Shown one piece after another: positions 10,129 through 22,029 of a stretch of DNA of 64,000 nucleotides. Origin of the DNA: Anniella stebbinsi (taxonomy: Eukaryota > Chordata > Lepidosauria > Squamata > Anniellidae). The stretch is taken from positions 90,428,609 through 90,492,608 of the forward strand of contig JARDYH010000003.1 in NCBI GenBank assembly GCA_029215795.1. The letters run 5' to 3'. The translations under genes and the position numbers were made by a program. The notes beneath the pieces are model-generated. The model did no database searches. It was not told the DNA's origin and saw only the letters and a list, made by a program, of their open reading frames with translations. Positions within the stretch are counted from its first letter, which is position 1. Each line of letters opens with the position of its first letter.

Positions 10129-11998
10129 ATGGAGCAGTCATATCTAGGTGACCATGAGATGGTATTTGATCTTACTCTGTCCCCACCAGTTATTCAACAG
10201 GTACAGAGGAGCATCCCAATGAATATTACTACAATTACCGAACAAAAAAAGAAGGTAGGTCAAACAGGGAAGTCTATTTCCCCTGTGGCCCCTGTTGAAA
10301 ACAGTGTTTCTCTGCCTACTCTGCCTGTGATGGAGGGAAGAGGTCAAATGGACAAAAACTGTTATAGAAAGGCAGAGTGAAGGATGTTGCAGACTAAGAT
10401 GGCAGATTTCACACACGGGCACGGGAAATCTGAGCCAGATATAGATTGCTGTCTCTCAGTGCCCCCAAACCTACAGACCACATCTCACATTGATTTGTTA
10501 ATTACTTCTACAACTAACGACCAACTACTGGGAAGTTGCTGCCTAAACAATTATGTGAGTGTGGATTTTGGTAAAATGAGAATGGGAGATTTTCTATCAT
10601 CCTCTCAGGAATCCCTGGGGAAATTAGATCAAAGTATAGAGAAGAGAGCAGGAAAGAAGGCTTTGGAGGCCCTCTTAGTTAAAGAGGTGGTTAGGTTAGG
10701 TGAGGGTTGGAATGAGCTCACCACGTCAGAACACTAATAAACTTAAGCCAAAGCATGAAAAGTGCAACATCCACATAAGTGAAATAATTTTGAAAATTAA
10801 AGATTTAGTGGTTGGGATAAAGGAAATACTTGGCCAAATAGCACGATTGCTGAGCAAGAAGCCTGCGCTGCCTCTAGTGGACTCGATTACCCAAAGGAAG
10901 AAAGAGGTCCCCCTGTTTTGGGCTGATAGAGAGGAGGAATTAAATCTTCCCCCAATGTTGTTAACAGAATTGACAGTCTCTCCATTGAGGAATTGCTGCT
11001 ATGTAAGGGTGAGAACCCCTCTGAGATAGTCCCAGCCTAAGGTTTGAGGTTGGGTAAGGAGGAAGGATTTGCTGTGCCTCAGATAGCTATGAGTAAGGTA
11101 CATCGGAAAGAGGTAAAAAGGCAATCCCAGGGCATGGGGAAAGGAGTAGTACCTGTTAAGAAAACATAATTGAAAGTCTGTACAACTGAGCATGGCAGTA
11201 ATAAATGTAAGGGTAAAGCCCACAAGCATCAAGATAAGAAGGTTAGAAGTATGAATTTAAACCCACTTTTTAAGATCATAGACAAAATAGATGCTGTAAG
11301 TAAGATCAACCAGGGCAAAGTTAAACAACAGGGTAAACAAAGGAATGGAATAAGTAAGGAATCTGCTGCAGCGAAAGATGGATCTGACAGCAAACCTGAG
11401 GATGGTATGGAAGTAGTGAACGAACCTCCTCAACTGAATAATACTGAGGTGCCAGAGAGAGGCGATGGTGTTGGTTGTGAACCGCACATGGCACAAATGG
11501 AGACGCAATCAGCTGATGCTATGAGGCTGATACAGCCCAATATAAAATGGCCAAGGAAAAACTTGAGTATAGCTACTAATCTAGGTGATCCCCTAAACAG
11601 CAGGGAGCATGATTATGAGTTGACAATGTGGCTGCCAATTGATCAGAACTCCACAGGCCAGAATTCTACACTGTTGGTTTGTTGCCAGAATTAGAAGATG
11701 CAAAGACAGAAACAGTTCCAGCATTACCCTTTGTACCAAGGGAGGCCACCTGCAGCTGGACTATAAGATACACCTGAATAATGACCATGAGGAGAGTTGG
11801 GGCCTGATCAATTTGGAGGACACCAGGATGAGGAAGGCTGTGGTCACACTCTCAATTGACTCTCCATCCCTGTGTTATTGCTGTTTCCCAGGTAACAGAA
11901 AATATACAAACCTATTCCACTGCTTAGGGACAGCACATAGATATGGCACTGTATTACACTGTGGGTTTGACTTGCTGCAGACTTGTCAATAAAGTTTG
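10129..11998 (+). pseudogene. degenerate coding-like tract, unidentified (possible retroelement ORF1)
   Basis: A run of protein-like plus-strand sequence broken by one in-frame stop (10378-10380) and at least three frame changes. The first frame runs 10129-10737, the second 10700-11029, the third 11170-11694 and the fourth 11639-11992. The predicted product is hydrophilic and lysine/asparagine-rich, for example KPKHEKCNIHISEIILKIKD and GKAHKHQDKKVRS. An AATAAA lies at about 11989. I recognise no domain. Composition and the absence of introns suggest an old retroelement ORF1 or a processed pseudogene, but neither is proven, and no adjacent reverse transcriptase was found. Confidence 0.35.
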
Positions 11999-12351
11999 AC
12001 TTCCCTGCTTAAATGTATTTGGAACTGTGGCCCCAACTCTTCCATTTTTTATTTCATGTATACCTACAAAAGCTCAAACCATCACGTAAGAAGCTGAGAC
12101 TAGATCTAATTGAAATTTTCATTTTATATTCATTTCTAGACTTCATGTGACCAAGCAGGAACAGTTTTGTTCAAATGTGTGCTCTCACAGGAAAGGCATT
12201 TTGCATATGCTCGCAGGGTCGTACAAAAGCAAAAGTTTATTTAAAAAAACAAAAGTTGGTTTTCTCCCCAGTGTAAAGGTACTCTGCCCAAGCTGTGAGG
12301 CACTAAGAATGTGCCAACATGTTAGAAAACAAAAGCTGGCAGCTTGGCCAC

Positions 12352-12540
12352 AATATTTATTTATTTTATTTATTCCATTTATATACCGCCCCATAGCCGA
12401 AGCTCTCTGGGCAGTTTACAAAAATTAAAAACATGGAGCATTAAAAAACTGATATACAAAATTTAAAACCATAAAAAACATACAAAACCATAAAAAGCAT
12501 ACAAACATGTTATCAATACAATATCATTTAAAAACAACAA
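12352..12540 (-). mobile_element. L2/CR1-clade LINE 3' tail
   Basis: The plus strand shows the reverse complement of a LINE 3' end: an ATTT-rich tail, then TATACCGCCCCATAGCCGAA and GCTCTCTGGGCAGTTTACAA, followed by A-rich 3' UTR. The same block occurs at 15290, at 40262 (opposite orientation), and in diverged form at 26970 and 45854. Only the 3' UTR remains here, with no coding sequence. Confidence 0.75.
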
Positions 12541-12920
12541 ATATGCTTCTAGCTGGCAGAACACAGCTCTTATTGCAAGTCCTACATGTACAAAAACCTC
12601 ATATCTGCCCTTTAATTTGAAGTGTCAACTTGACAAAAGCTTTAGTTGATCTTCATATTATAAATCAACATAAAACTTCAGTTGTTTAATCTACCAGTTA
12701 CAACTTTAAGAGAGTTTTTCCCCCGTTTGGTGAGCAGAGAACAATTATGGATTCATTTTGGCTATGCATTTATACCTTTCCATGATGATAATTAGGATTA
12801 GCTATTAAGACCATGGTATAAGAAGGGGTAAACAATTAAATAAGGTGATTATTACTTGTTGTGTCACTCTGGCCTAACTGAATTATACATGAAAGTATGG
12901 CCTTCTCTTCAGTCATCTCT

Positions 12921-13049
12921 GGGCTCATCCACACCTAAGGGTGTAGTGGGAGGGAGTGGGGAGGATCACGGACTTACCTGTTTTTGCGATCCTACCCCAG
13001 CATCTATATAGCTACACGATGTCCCAGAAGGGAAGGGGGATGTCATAGG

Positions 13050-13093
<44 letters not shown>

Positions 13094-13443
13094 GAGGAGC
13101 CAATCGCGTAGCCCCGATCCATGGGAAAAGGTTTAAAAAAATGCACCCAACCCTCCCGCCATCCCAGGGATGGCAAAATTGCTGCCTCCACCCCATCCCC
13201 ATGGGCACGGAGCCACCTTGTGCAGCTCCGTGCCCCTTTGAGGACCTGGGAGGCCGCGCCATACCAGCAACGGTCCTTGGGGTTGCTCGGGACTGTGGAA
13301 AAAAAAGGACATCTCTGGTTTCAGTTATCCCGGGGTCATCTCTAGGTTGTCCCTGGTTGACCTGGGATCCCCTGTGCATCATTTGGACTCACAGGGATGA
13401 CCTAGAGATGACTCTGGGATAAATGGCTGGTGTAGACATGGCC
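12921..13443. mobile_element. TIR DNA element, GGCCATGTCTACACC family, copy 1
   Basis: Left end GGGCTCATCCACACC, and complement of the right end GGCCATGTCTACACCAGCCA. Interior blocks (GGATCCCAGG, GGGATGACC, CCATCCC) match 24820-25339 in the opposite orientation, and the two copies are of nearly equal length (523 and 520 bp). An AT microsatellite at 13051-13089 lies inside. No transposase sequence is visible, so it is non-autonomous. Ends of this form with GGGC termini would suit a Harbinger-like element, but the target duplication is unclear. Confidence 0.6.
13051..13089. repeat. (AT)n microsatellite
   Basis: Uninterrupted TA/AT dinucleotides inside the TIR element at 12921-13443, absent from the other copy. 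It therefore expanded after that insertion. Confidence 0.9.
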
Positions 13444-13730
13444 TTAGTCTCCTATTCCCCAAACATCTTGTGCCCCCTCTTGCAAACACAAAAGAGAAAA
13501 ACAATATTTGAAATGAATTCCAGATACTGCCATTTCACTATAGTGAGAAGGAACAGAATGATGGATTTACTTCTTGAACACATCCCATAGTTTACCAAAT
13601 ACCATGTCGCAGGATTATATAGGCCATGCAAAACAAATTTGATTACGAGATGAGGGTATGTCATTTGGTGTGGATGGAAGAATCCAGAGGGAGCGATTTA
13701 AAGCTCTTTCAAGGCGCATTACAGATTTTA

Positions 13731-14010
13731 CCTCTACAAGCGTAAATTGGGGGTTGAGGCGCTTTTTATCTCCGCTTATGCGCATTATCAAATGCATGTT
13801 AAATAGTGACTTAAAATTTACCACAGGAGTTAAAGCGCCTTATGGTCATGCAAACATGCGATTCTATGCATGTAAACAACTTTAAAGCATGTTTCATACA
13901 GCCTGTAATGCGCTTCACCGCCTCTCCTGAATAGGTATTAGGAGTAAATGCGCTTATCTGTAAATGTGCATAATCGGGCAACCGGGCGTCAAAGTGAAAT
14001 CTTGTAGAGG
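13731..14010. mobile_element. possible TIR element (CCTCTACAAG ends)
   Basis: Perfect 10-bp inverted ends CCTCTACAAG (13731-13740) and CTTGTAGAGG (14001-14010). Inside them GCGCATTATC and TGTGCATAATC lie in mirrored positions, and ATGCGC-type motifs recur. It looks like a short degraded DNA element. No target duplication could be confirmed. Confidence 0.45.
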
Positions 14011-15039
14011 GGACCTTAGAAGAAGATAACCTTGAAACAGAACATAAGGACAGAACGGAACACAATGAAGAGGAACACAAATAAAATATTCATTAATTTG
14101 TGTGTAGAGAAAGCTTTGGGGATGAAGAAGGGCCTGCAAGTGCTACGTTTGTTGGGTGTTTTTTTTTTCATTTTGGTCTAAAAGCTCTATTGAAAAAGCC
14201 ATGAGATGCATGGTTTTGTTAGGGGATTTTTATTAAGAGCGTTCTTCAATAAGCATATGAAGAAACTAGTTAATAGCAAATCTTTAAGCCTTGCTTTAAA
14301 ACAGAACGCTGGGAGAGACTTGGACCGAAGCTGCTTCTTGATTAATTCAACAGAATGTTAATTGATCTGTTTGAATATTGTTTGATACATGGTTTACAAG
14401 CTCTGTGATTCAATACGTCGTTGTACCCAGGCTGCCAAGTAGATTTGCCAAGCATTAGGTGAACTGGGGAAAATATTACAATGTTTTTTTAAAAAAAAAT
14501 CAGTCACAACCTCCTGAAAATGTGGGTGAGATCTGAAAGCAACAATAGACAACAGCACGGTTTGGGGCCAGGAATATTGTTCTTCAAATATAGCCAGTAC
14601 ATCTGTTTGATAGCTATTTTTGTCAACAGCTGTAAATATCTGAAATTTCAGAGCTTTTTATTTACCCAAGAGAGATTTTTTTTAAAAAAAACACACTAGA
14701 CACTAACTAGTCTCTATAAATAACTCCCACCTCATTTTCCCCTTAAAGAAAATAAAAAAAGATATAGTAGCAATTCCGCCACAGCCATGAAAATTGCTTT
14801 TGTAACTCTCAAATAACCTGATGGGTTTTTAAATTATTGCTTCACTTTTATACAAGTGGATGTGGCTCATTGCTGACCCCTGAAAACAGAGGTTATTATG
14901 GGAACCAGTCACAGACTTTAAAACGATTGTCCATGTTGCTTATGGCTATCATAGATTTGACTGTTACATCTCCCTTTGCCATGTAACTTCATTGTGGGAA
15001 GCCAGAGAATTGCTGTTCCAATATTTATAAACCATTTTA
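14011..15039. other. unassigned AT-rich sequence
   Basis: No gene or repeat structure recognised apart from short A and T runs. Confidence 0.45.
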
Positions 15040-15165
15040 GCTACTATTTATTTATTTATTTATTATTGAAAGCATTTTTACCCCTCTTCAGCCAAAATGG
15101 CTCTCAGATGAGGTTACAGGTCACCAACCAGCCCCTGCCCACAGGCCTACAATCTAAGGTCCTAA
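15040..15165 (-). mobile_element. LINE/SINE 3' tail fragment
   Basis: An ATTT-rich stretch, then AGCATTTTTACCCCTCTTCA and CCAGCCCCTGCCCACAGGCC with CTACAATCTAA. The same order occurs at 61160-61330. It looks like the minus-strand 3' end of a dispersed retroelement. The family is not identified. Confidence 0.5.
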
Positions 15166-15284
15166 CTACATAACTACACATGACACGATTGGTAATCTTG
15201 TCATTTTTAAATTAAATACCAAGTTGGGGGGGGGGGCTGTTAGTCATCAGCATCCCAGTACACAGGGAAGGATGAAGATTTTTT

Positions 15285-15700
15285 TATTATTATTTATTTA
15301 ATTTATATACCGCCCCATAGCCGAAGCTCTCTGGGCAGTTTACAAAAATTAAAAGACTGAACATTAAAGGTCAATATACAAAATTCAAAACCATAAAACA
15401 TAAAACAGCAGATATTTAAAACGTTTTAAACTTTTAAGCCTGGCCACATAGTCAATTAAAACCTCAATTTAAGCTGTTAAAATGCCTGGGAGAAAATAAA
15501 TGTTTTGACCTGGCGTCGAAAAGATAACAGTGTTGGCGCCAGGCGGGCCTCATCGGGGAGATCATTCCATAATTGGGGGGCCACTACAGAGAAGGCCCTC
15601 TCCCTTGTTGCCATCCTCCGAGCTTCTCTCGGAGTAGGCACCCGGAGGAGGACCTTTGATGTTGAGCCCAGTGTACGGGTAGTTTCATGTCCCCAGATGT
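15285..15700 (-). mobile_element. L2/CR1-clade LINE 3' fragment with ORF2 C-terminus
   Basis: The minus strand encodes the ORF2 C-terminus AFSVVAPQLWNDLPDEARLA, then PTLLSFRRQVKTFIFSQAF, followed by an A-rich 3' UTR and the terminal TATATACCGCCCCATAGCCG block (plus-strand view). The LWNDLP motif and the final basic helix are the standard end of L2-type reverse transcriptase proteins. It is 5' truncated. Relatives lie at 26970, 45854 and 12352. Confidence 0.8.
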
Positions 15701-17740
15701 GTTCTCAGTAAACATCCACCCCCCCCCCCCCATGAATCAGCATTAGGGGGAAAAACATCTAGTGGCACCAATGGTGAGATTGCCAATCACATCCTGTGCA
15801 GGTGACATGACACAAAATAAAAAAGGGGTAGGAAGAGAGGAGGAAAAAGAACTCTAGAGAACCAGTTCTTAAAGTCTGGCCAGCTGGAATGGAAAGAGGG
15901 GCTGGTCCCTCAGCATAGCTAATGGAGTGGCCCTGTTTCTTATCTTTCTCAGTGTGATAGATTGGCTGCTGCTAGGTGTACCATTTCAAGCTGCAGGCCC
16001 TGTCAACACCCTGCACTGGCTTTATGTCACCGGGCATTGATGTGGAGTTGCAAGGTCAGATCTTAAACAGACATCTGGGTGAGTCTGGTTTCATGGAGAT
16101 GCCAGATGGGAATAAATCAGCACCACAGAAAGCTCCAAGTGAGACTGGAAGCCATATAGGATTATCTATATGTTACTCCAACGAGGAGCAAAGCAAGACT
16201 GAGCTTGAAATAAGAGTTTGGTGGCATTTAGGCTGGTTGGCCCCACCACCATACTGATTCTGAGATTTTGTCTCTTGAAGGGAATGAGCCTGTTTTAGCA
16301 ATCTCAGGCTGCAACTAAGTGTCCATATGGCCAGAGTCCTCAGAGCCTGAGAAAGGTTATGCACCTCCTCTTGCACAGGGGAACTAGCCCCTGGGGTCTT
16401 TCTGGAGAACTGGGTCCTGGAGAGGTGGAAATTTGCCTTTCCATGGCCAAAACCTCTTCCTAAACCATCAACTCTGGAGCCTTTTCTTCTGAGGACAAGG
16501 GATATGGATCCTCTTAGAACAAGGGTTCAGGGTTCTGGCCCATAACCCCAGTGGCAATTGAGGGAATGAGTCAAAGTCAGCTAGTCTCTCAGCAGAGGAG
16601 GTAGAATGGCCCTGTTTCACTTTTCTCCCTTTGCTGGAGCCTGATAGAATCATTACCCAGTCCATAATAGGGCCAAGCTACACATTACTCTGAAAATGTA
16701 CCTACCAGCTAAATCTTCCTTTTTCTAAAGTAAGATTGGGACCCTAGCATGGGAAGGAGGAAGGCTTATGAGTTTGAAAGTCCATCTCTGCTTGACCTAG
16801 CTGGATGTATACATGTGGAGTAAAGTAACTAGGAATTTCACAGACTCTACTGTCTACCATCTTAGCCCTTTGGAAGGTCAGCCACATTACCCTTTCGTCT
16901 TCAAGAGATGATTGCACAATGCAAAATGGTCTATTGTAAGTTTGGTACTTCATTTTGTCAAGTTGATCTTGTTACATGCCCCACCCTTAGTTTGTATTTG
17001 TTTTTCTGTAGAAACGCCCCTTTCAGGCTATGATCATATTTCCTTTTGACATGTATATTGCAGATCATTTTGGTTGAATTTTCGTGTAGATGATGGGGTT
17101 TTCTTGGTAGGAGACTTATGGTCCTACCAATACTTTTGGTGCGGCTTCTAATGAAGCAAACATTCTGTCCCCTGCTTTTGTACTGCTTTGTAATGTCCGC
17201 CAAGGTCCTCACCTGGAAACAGTGCATATACCTGAGACATCAAAGGCAAGCAAAGATGCTTCAACTCCTACTCCATTTCTCACCATGCGGATGAACTTTA
17301 GTTGTGGGGGTTTTACTTGTGGGATTTATATACCTTTAAGGGGACTGATGCACTTTCTTCCAACATATTTAGAAAAAGAAAACATGATTGGGCGTCTAAC
17401 ACTCCAATAGCATGTGACATAATCACAGCAGAAATTTGTTTACCTTTAACAAAATTATAATTATTTACTTTTTTAAAAAAAAATTGTCAAGTTTTGGATT
17501 TTTAAAAAAATGCTCTCCGTTCCTCAGTTCATATGAATAGCTTGCCTTTTATTTTTATTTTAAATGCATGTTGGGGTGGCCCGCTGTGCTGGGTTCCTGG
17601 GGCAAACTGCCCCCTGTGTCACACACAAGACCCCGGGCAGGCCTATCAAGACAAAGTAGAGTTCAGGCAAGAGAAGAATAAAACAGAAGACAGAGCTGAA
17701 GTGACTGTTGACCTGCATGCGTCTTCTTCATTTCTTATGC
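15701..17740. other. unassigned sequence with a C homopolymer
   Basis: A poly-C run lies at about 15718-15731. Frames such as 15976-16257 have no recognisable domain and no supporting splice context. I see no defensible gene. Confidence 0.45.
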
Positions 17741-17744
17741 AGTG

Positions 17745-18010
17745 CTACAAGAAGGCTGGGACCAAGCAGAGAGGTTGGAAGACTTTCCCTACAAGGAAAG
17801 GCTAAAGAGACGGGAAAGGGTTCTATAAAATGACGCAATGGTGAAGAAAATGGATCCTGCCGTAATATCAGAGCTCGGTGGAATTGATTGTCAGCAGATT
17901 CAGCATAAAGTTCTTCGTTAGACAATTCATAATTAACTTCCGGAATTCACAACCACAACATGTGGTGGTCTCTGGCTTAGATGGCTTTTAAAGGGTGATT
18001 AAGCAAATTC
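17745..18010 (+). mobile_element. CR1-like LINE ORF2 C-terminal fragment
   Basis: Plus-strand degraded coding sequence. The stretch at about 17938-18014 (CTTCCGGAATTCACAACC, then CATGTGGTGGTCTCTGGC and TTAGATGGCTTTTAAAGG) translates to a NSQPQHVV-SGLDGF pattern. This is the same C-terminal motif as 5365-5830 (NSLSQDVV, LDGLKRGLD). It contains stops and is 5' truncated. Confidence 0.55.
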
Positions 18011-18185
18011 ATGGGCCTACTCTACACCAAGCAGGATATAGCACTATGAAAGCGGTATGAAAGTGGTATATGGTATGTGTCAATGGGCCCCAACAGTTGT
18101 CAGTGCACTTCAATGCCGCTATAAAGCAGTAGTGTGGCTCCTGCCTTTTATATACTGCTTTCATAGTGATATATCCTGCTGGTTC
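18011..18185. mobile_element. palindromic MITE (GCAGGATATAGCACTATGAA)
   Basis: The left arm GCAGGATATAGCACTATGAA (from 18030) is matched in inverted orientation by TTCATAGTGATATATCCTGC (to 18180). Between them GCCGCTATAAAGCAG and TATGAAAGCGGTAT blocks continue the symmetry. The outermost left sequence GGGCCTACTCTACACC has no partner on the right, so the right terminus is probably lost. Noncoding. Confidence 0.6.
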
Positions 18186-19120
18186 TATCCAATGCTGTTG
18201 TTCTGCTGATGAAAGCAGTTCTGTCCCTAGTGGTTTTCCAACTTGTTCCCACAAGGAATCCTTTCCGCACTGAAATGTCTGCTGAGGACATGCTTCAGCT
18301 TAGCCAGAGAATCCCCAAGCATTGCAGAGGATTCTGGAGGCATCTTCTGGGGATTCTAAGGGGATTCTCCCACAATTGTCTTCCATGTTTGGGTTCTTCA
18401 CAAGTCTCAGGTTCCTGCTTCCCCATGTAGGGATATGACACAATGAATCATTGGGATTTTGCTCCCACTGTACTTTGTTGTATTTGACACTGTATACCTA
18501 GGAGGGTTCATACAAACCTGAGCTTGAGTCCCATGCCCCCACCATCCATGTATAATTCTCCAAGTACAGTGTGCATTAGTCCTTAATTATCTTAAGGGCT
18601 GGGCTTGTCACCTTTTGTGTCACGGCTATCCATTTGTGGGCATCAGTTATATTCTAGTCAGCCAGATGTTAAGATTTAAGAAGGATTGATTTTACCTTTG
18701 TCAGTTCAAAGGTGGAGGGAGAAACAGCATTTATTAAGTGAATACATCAACGAAACAGCAGAAAGCTCAGAGAAGAGAGGATCGTGAGGTTAGGAAGCAA
18801 AGCTGTTTTTCTGTCAGGCATCTTGCACTCTGTGAGGAATCCAAGATTCATTTTGTAGCTCCAACTGCCAACTGTTACCACGTTTCAGAACAAATAGATT
18901 CAAACAGAATTCTGAGGCTAGAGAGCAAGAGGGAACATTTGCTTATCAAATCAACACATTTTCCTTTCATTTAGTAGATGTTGTATTGGCCTGTGAAATG
19001 TACCTTAGCTATTTCATTGCTGGTGGCTTCTATCCTCACACACCCATCGGCTTTGTGGGACCCAGGGCAAACGTGATGTTGGGGAGCTTGCCACTGCCCC
19101 CTACAAGGAATCATGTGCAT
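18186..19120. other. unassigned sequence
   Basis: No gene or repeat family recognised. Confidence 0.4.
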
Positions 19121-19129
19121 GTGAGCAGT

Positions 19130-19693
19130 GTGGCAGGATCAGTCCCATTCTCCCTAATGGGGGGGGGGAGGATGGGGTTTCAGAACCTGAATCGGAGTTA
19201 GAGGCTGAAGGAGAAGAAGCAGATGTACACCAGTCTAGATAGGAAGTGGGGGAGGAAATTCTCCAAAACTCTTCAGGAGTCAAGGAGGAATCTTCCCAGG
19301 AGCTTATCAGACAGGAGGTCCAGGCTCAGAGATCATTTCCCCCTCCTCCCTGGGAACTCAGTCTCTGTCGGATGAGGGGAACATCAGAGTTGATAGACCC
19401 CAGCGTCTGCCGCAAGGTGAAGCGGGTGGAGTAGTGGGAGCACTAGTTTAGCCTCTTGGCTGAGGCTTGAAGGAGGGATTCAGGGGGGAAAAAGTCAGCT
19501 GGGCACTGTGGGACACTGTCCAGTAGGTTGATAGGCAACTGCCTTGCTTTGTTAGGCTAGAGGATAGCTCCTAGCATTCACACTCCCTTCAGGTGTGAAG
19601 AGATGTCTATTTTTTGAATAAAACTTTGTGGATTGCTTGGCAGACCTCTTTATTTTCTCACATCTCGGTGGGAGGGCTTGGAATCTTGACAGG
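19130..19693 (+). mobile_element. possible LTR or LTR-adjacent retroelement sequence
   Basis: Starts TGTGGCAGGATCAG and ends CTTGACA, with a polyadenylation-type signal AATAAA (19617-19622) about 70 bp before the end. The first third reads as acidic then basic protein (SELEAEGEEADVH, SVCRKVKRVE), like the C-terminal part of a gypsy-type polyprotein running into an LTR. TG...CA ends and an internal AATAAA suit an LTR. I found no second LTR, primer-binding site or clear 4-5 bp target duplication. Confidence 0.4.
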
Positions 19694-20703
19694 GCTGCGG
19701 CCAAAAGTATGCAAAGGGGCTTAGGCCAGGAGCCCCCTTGTTTTGCAGGGCCATGAGGCAAATTGCCCCAGTTGCTTCTCTCCCCACAACCTCACCAGTT
19801 CTGCCCTCACAATCCTTTGCGACTTCAATTGCTTTTGTTGGCCTTAGTGTGTAAAATAATAACACACCCTTCCAAATGGGATGGGCCAGGTAAGTATCCT
19901 AGTGGTTAGAAACAAATACTTGAAATACTTAGCTGATAATCTCTAGAGTATTTCTTTATAAGAGATACCAAAATATGTCACCATTTGTGGTTTGGAATGT
20001 ATCTTAGGATTTCACCCCAGTTATGCGATGCCTTCAGTTGCCTGGTTTTATTTTATTTTTTTATTTGTTTTAGAAATTGCCTTTCGGAGCAACTGGTATG
20101 ATGTGCCAGCAGGCTGCATTTGTCTTTCAGCTTGGCTTTGTTCCATGTAAGGAAGCAGAGTAAAAGCAACAGGTGGGTTGGGTTGGTGCCTTCTCTAATG
20201 GAAGGATTAAAGCAAGGCCCCATTTCTGTGAATGTGAGAACAGCTGACCGAGTGTATCATGGCTTGATGGAAATGAAGCTAGGGAGTTGTTCAATATATC
20301 TTTGCCCACTCTGCACTAGACCAGAAAACATTTGGGGGCATCTGGCAAGGAAGCCCCCAGGCAATTCTGAGACATTGGTTTGATAGAGAGACCTGGGCAA
20401 TTTGGGTTCCAATTCAGTACGCAAATCACTGCCAGCCTCAGTACCCCATCTGTAACATGGATGGGGGAGAACGATCTCACATTATATTGTAAGTTAAGGA
20501 TTGCAAAGCATGTTATGTAGAAAAAAGTACTATATTAGCATTAAGTGGATTAAGTTCATGACTTCAGATGCAGAAAGGTTTATTTGTTTTATTTATACTG
20601 ACCTTCACCATATTAGATTTGGAAGCAGTGTACAAAACACAAAGCAAGCAATTTAATAAAACACAGACCAAAAATAAGTCTGGATCCCCACTTATTAGGG
20701 ATC

Positions 20704-20920
20704 CAGTGGAGGCTGATGGCTCTGATTTCAGTGGGGCTGTGAAACCATTCTGGGTTTTAGTCAAAACTAGCCAGAACTCTAAAGGAGCTAACCAAGGTGC
20801 TGAACCTGTTTTGGGGATAGGGTGCAGCATGTTGAATAGCTCCCTTAAGAGTTCTGATTTTGACGAAAGCCCAGAATTGATTCACTGCCCCACCGAAATT
20901 GGAGGCACCAGCATCTACTG
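20704..20920. mobile_element. small hAT-like element (CAGTGGAGGCTG family), copy 1
   Basis: Ends CAGTGGAGGCTGATGGCTC and complement CAGTAGATGCTGGTGCCTC. Flanks TAGGGATC (20696-20703) and TTGGAATC (20921-20928) agree at 6 of 8 positions, as expected for an aged 8-bp duplication. The interior is palindromic, with GGTTTTAGTCAAAACTAGCC mirrored by GTTCTGATTTTGACGAAAGCC. Relatives lie at 43091-43219, 45655-46253 and 53052-53220. CAGTG ends and 8-bp duplications suggest hAT. Noncoding. Confidence 0.7.
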
Positions 20921-20939
20921 TTGGAATCCCTGTTTGCAT

Positions 20940-21250
20940 CGTTGTGTGAGTCCAGGGATGGGGGAAAGGCGCACCAGAGAATCCTCTCCTTTGCAGCGGC
21001 CCTAAGGGTTGCTGCTTGGTTTCTGGGTGTGGGGCCTATGGAGAATTCCTGGGCAAAGAAATCCCCTCTCTGGTCTGCTCCTAGGGGAGGCCTTCACATC
21101 AGGCTGCCTGACAACTGGATCCAAGCCCTATGTTGCACCAATGAGCTGTAACCAATAAAGTTGTGGCCATTTAGAAACCATTCCTGACTGTGTGTGGGAG
21201 CGTTCCCTCCTTCCTGTTGCACCCTGATCCCAAGATCTGCAGCTGCAGAT
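20940..21250 (+). mobile_element. possible LTR-like retroelement fragment
   Basis: AATAAAG at 21154-21160 in the context ACCAATAAAGTTGTGGCC, followed by CATTCCTGACTGTGTGTGGG. This arrangement resembles the R/U5 part of an LTR, or the 3' end of a retroelement transcript. No partner LTR is seen. Low certainty. Confidence 0.3.
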
Positions 21251-21347
21251 AAAATCTCAAAACAGACTAAGAACATTCAAGTGCCTGGAGAATAGGAATA
21301 TTTTGGCCTGGCATCTGTATAATAGGAAATTGTGAAGCAAGGTAACA

Positions 21348-21351
<4 letters not shown>

Positions 21352-21392
<41 letters not shown>
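21352..21392. repeat. (CT)n microsatellite
   Basis: About 20 uninterrupted CT dinucleotides. The short serine-leucine frame across it is an artefact. Confidence 0.9.
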
Positions 21393-21396
<4 letters not shown>

Positions 21397-22029
21397 GAGA
21401 TTGTTTGCTCTACCTCTTTCCTATCTATTTGCCCTTTCATGTTTACCCTTTTTATATCTCCATCCTCTACACAAGGCTGTTAATCTGCTTATCCACATTC
21501 AGTTTCATGGCAGATTTGAGACCCCAGCACTACATGAAGAGCATTTCCTTACCTGCTTTTCTGCTACATAACCTTTAGTTGGCACTGTGGAATAGCAGAA
21601 TAATGTAATTATGTAAGTGGGGAAAAAAGCATTTTCTTTTTCATAAACAATACCACATTTCCCCTGCTCTAAAACAAAACTTGCCAAAAGTGCTGTTAAA
21701 AGCAGATGCAAAACTGAAGGGTCATGTCATTGTCTAAAGTACCTGTAAACAATCATAAGTAAGGAAATATGAGCATACAATGAAAAAAAATCTATGTGGC
21801 ATTGTAGTATAGCAGAAGAGTACAAATACAGAAATGGAAAAAGCATTTTCTTTTACTTACACAAATAATACCACATTTTTTCTGCTCTAAAAAAGTTGTC
21901 TAAAGAACCTGTAAACAACCATGAGTAGGGAATGACAATACGCAATAAATCCCTCATATAGAAATGATCCCATTTTCCATGCTCTTTAAAAAAAAAGCTG
22001 GGAAAGTGCTCTTAAAAATCAGAAACACA

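Noticed and set aside
19246..19434. Host gene exon ending in VCRKVKRVE
   Set aside because: Adjacent AATAAA and TG...CA ends fit a retroelement better. No splice acceptor or homologous exon recognised.
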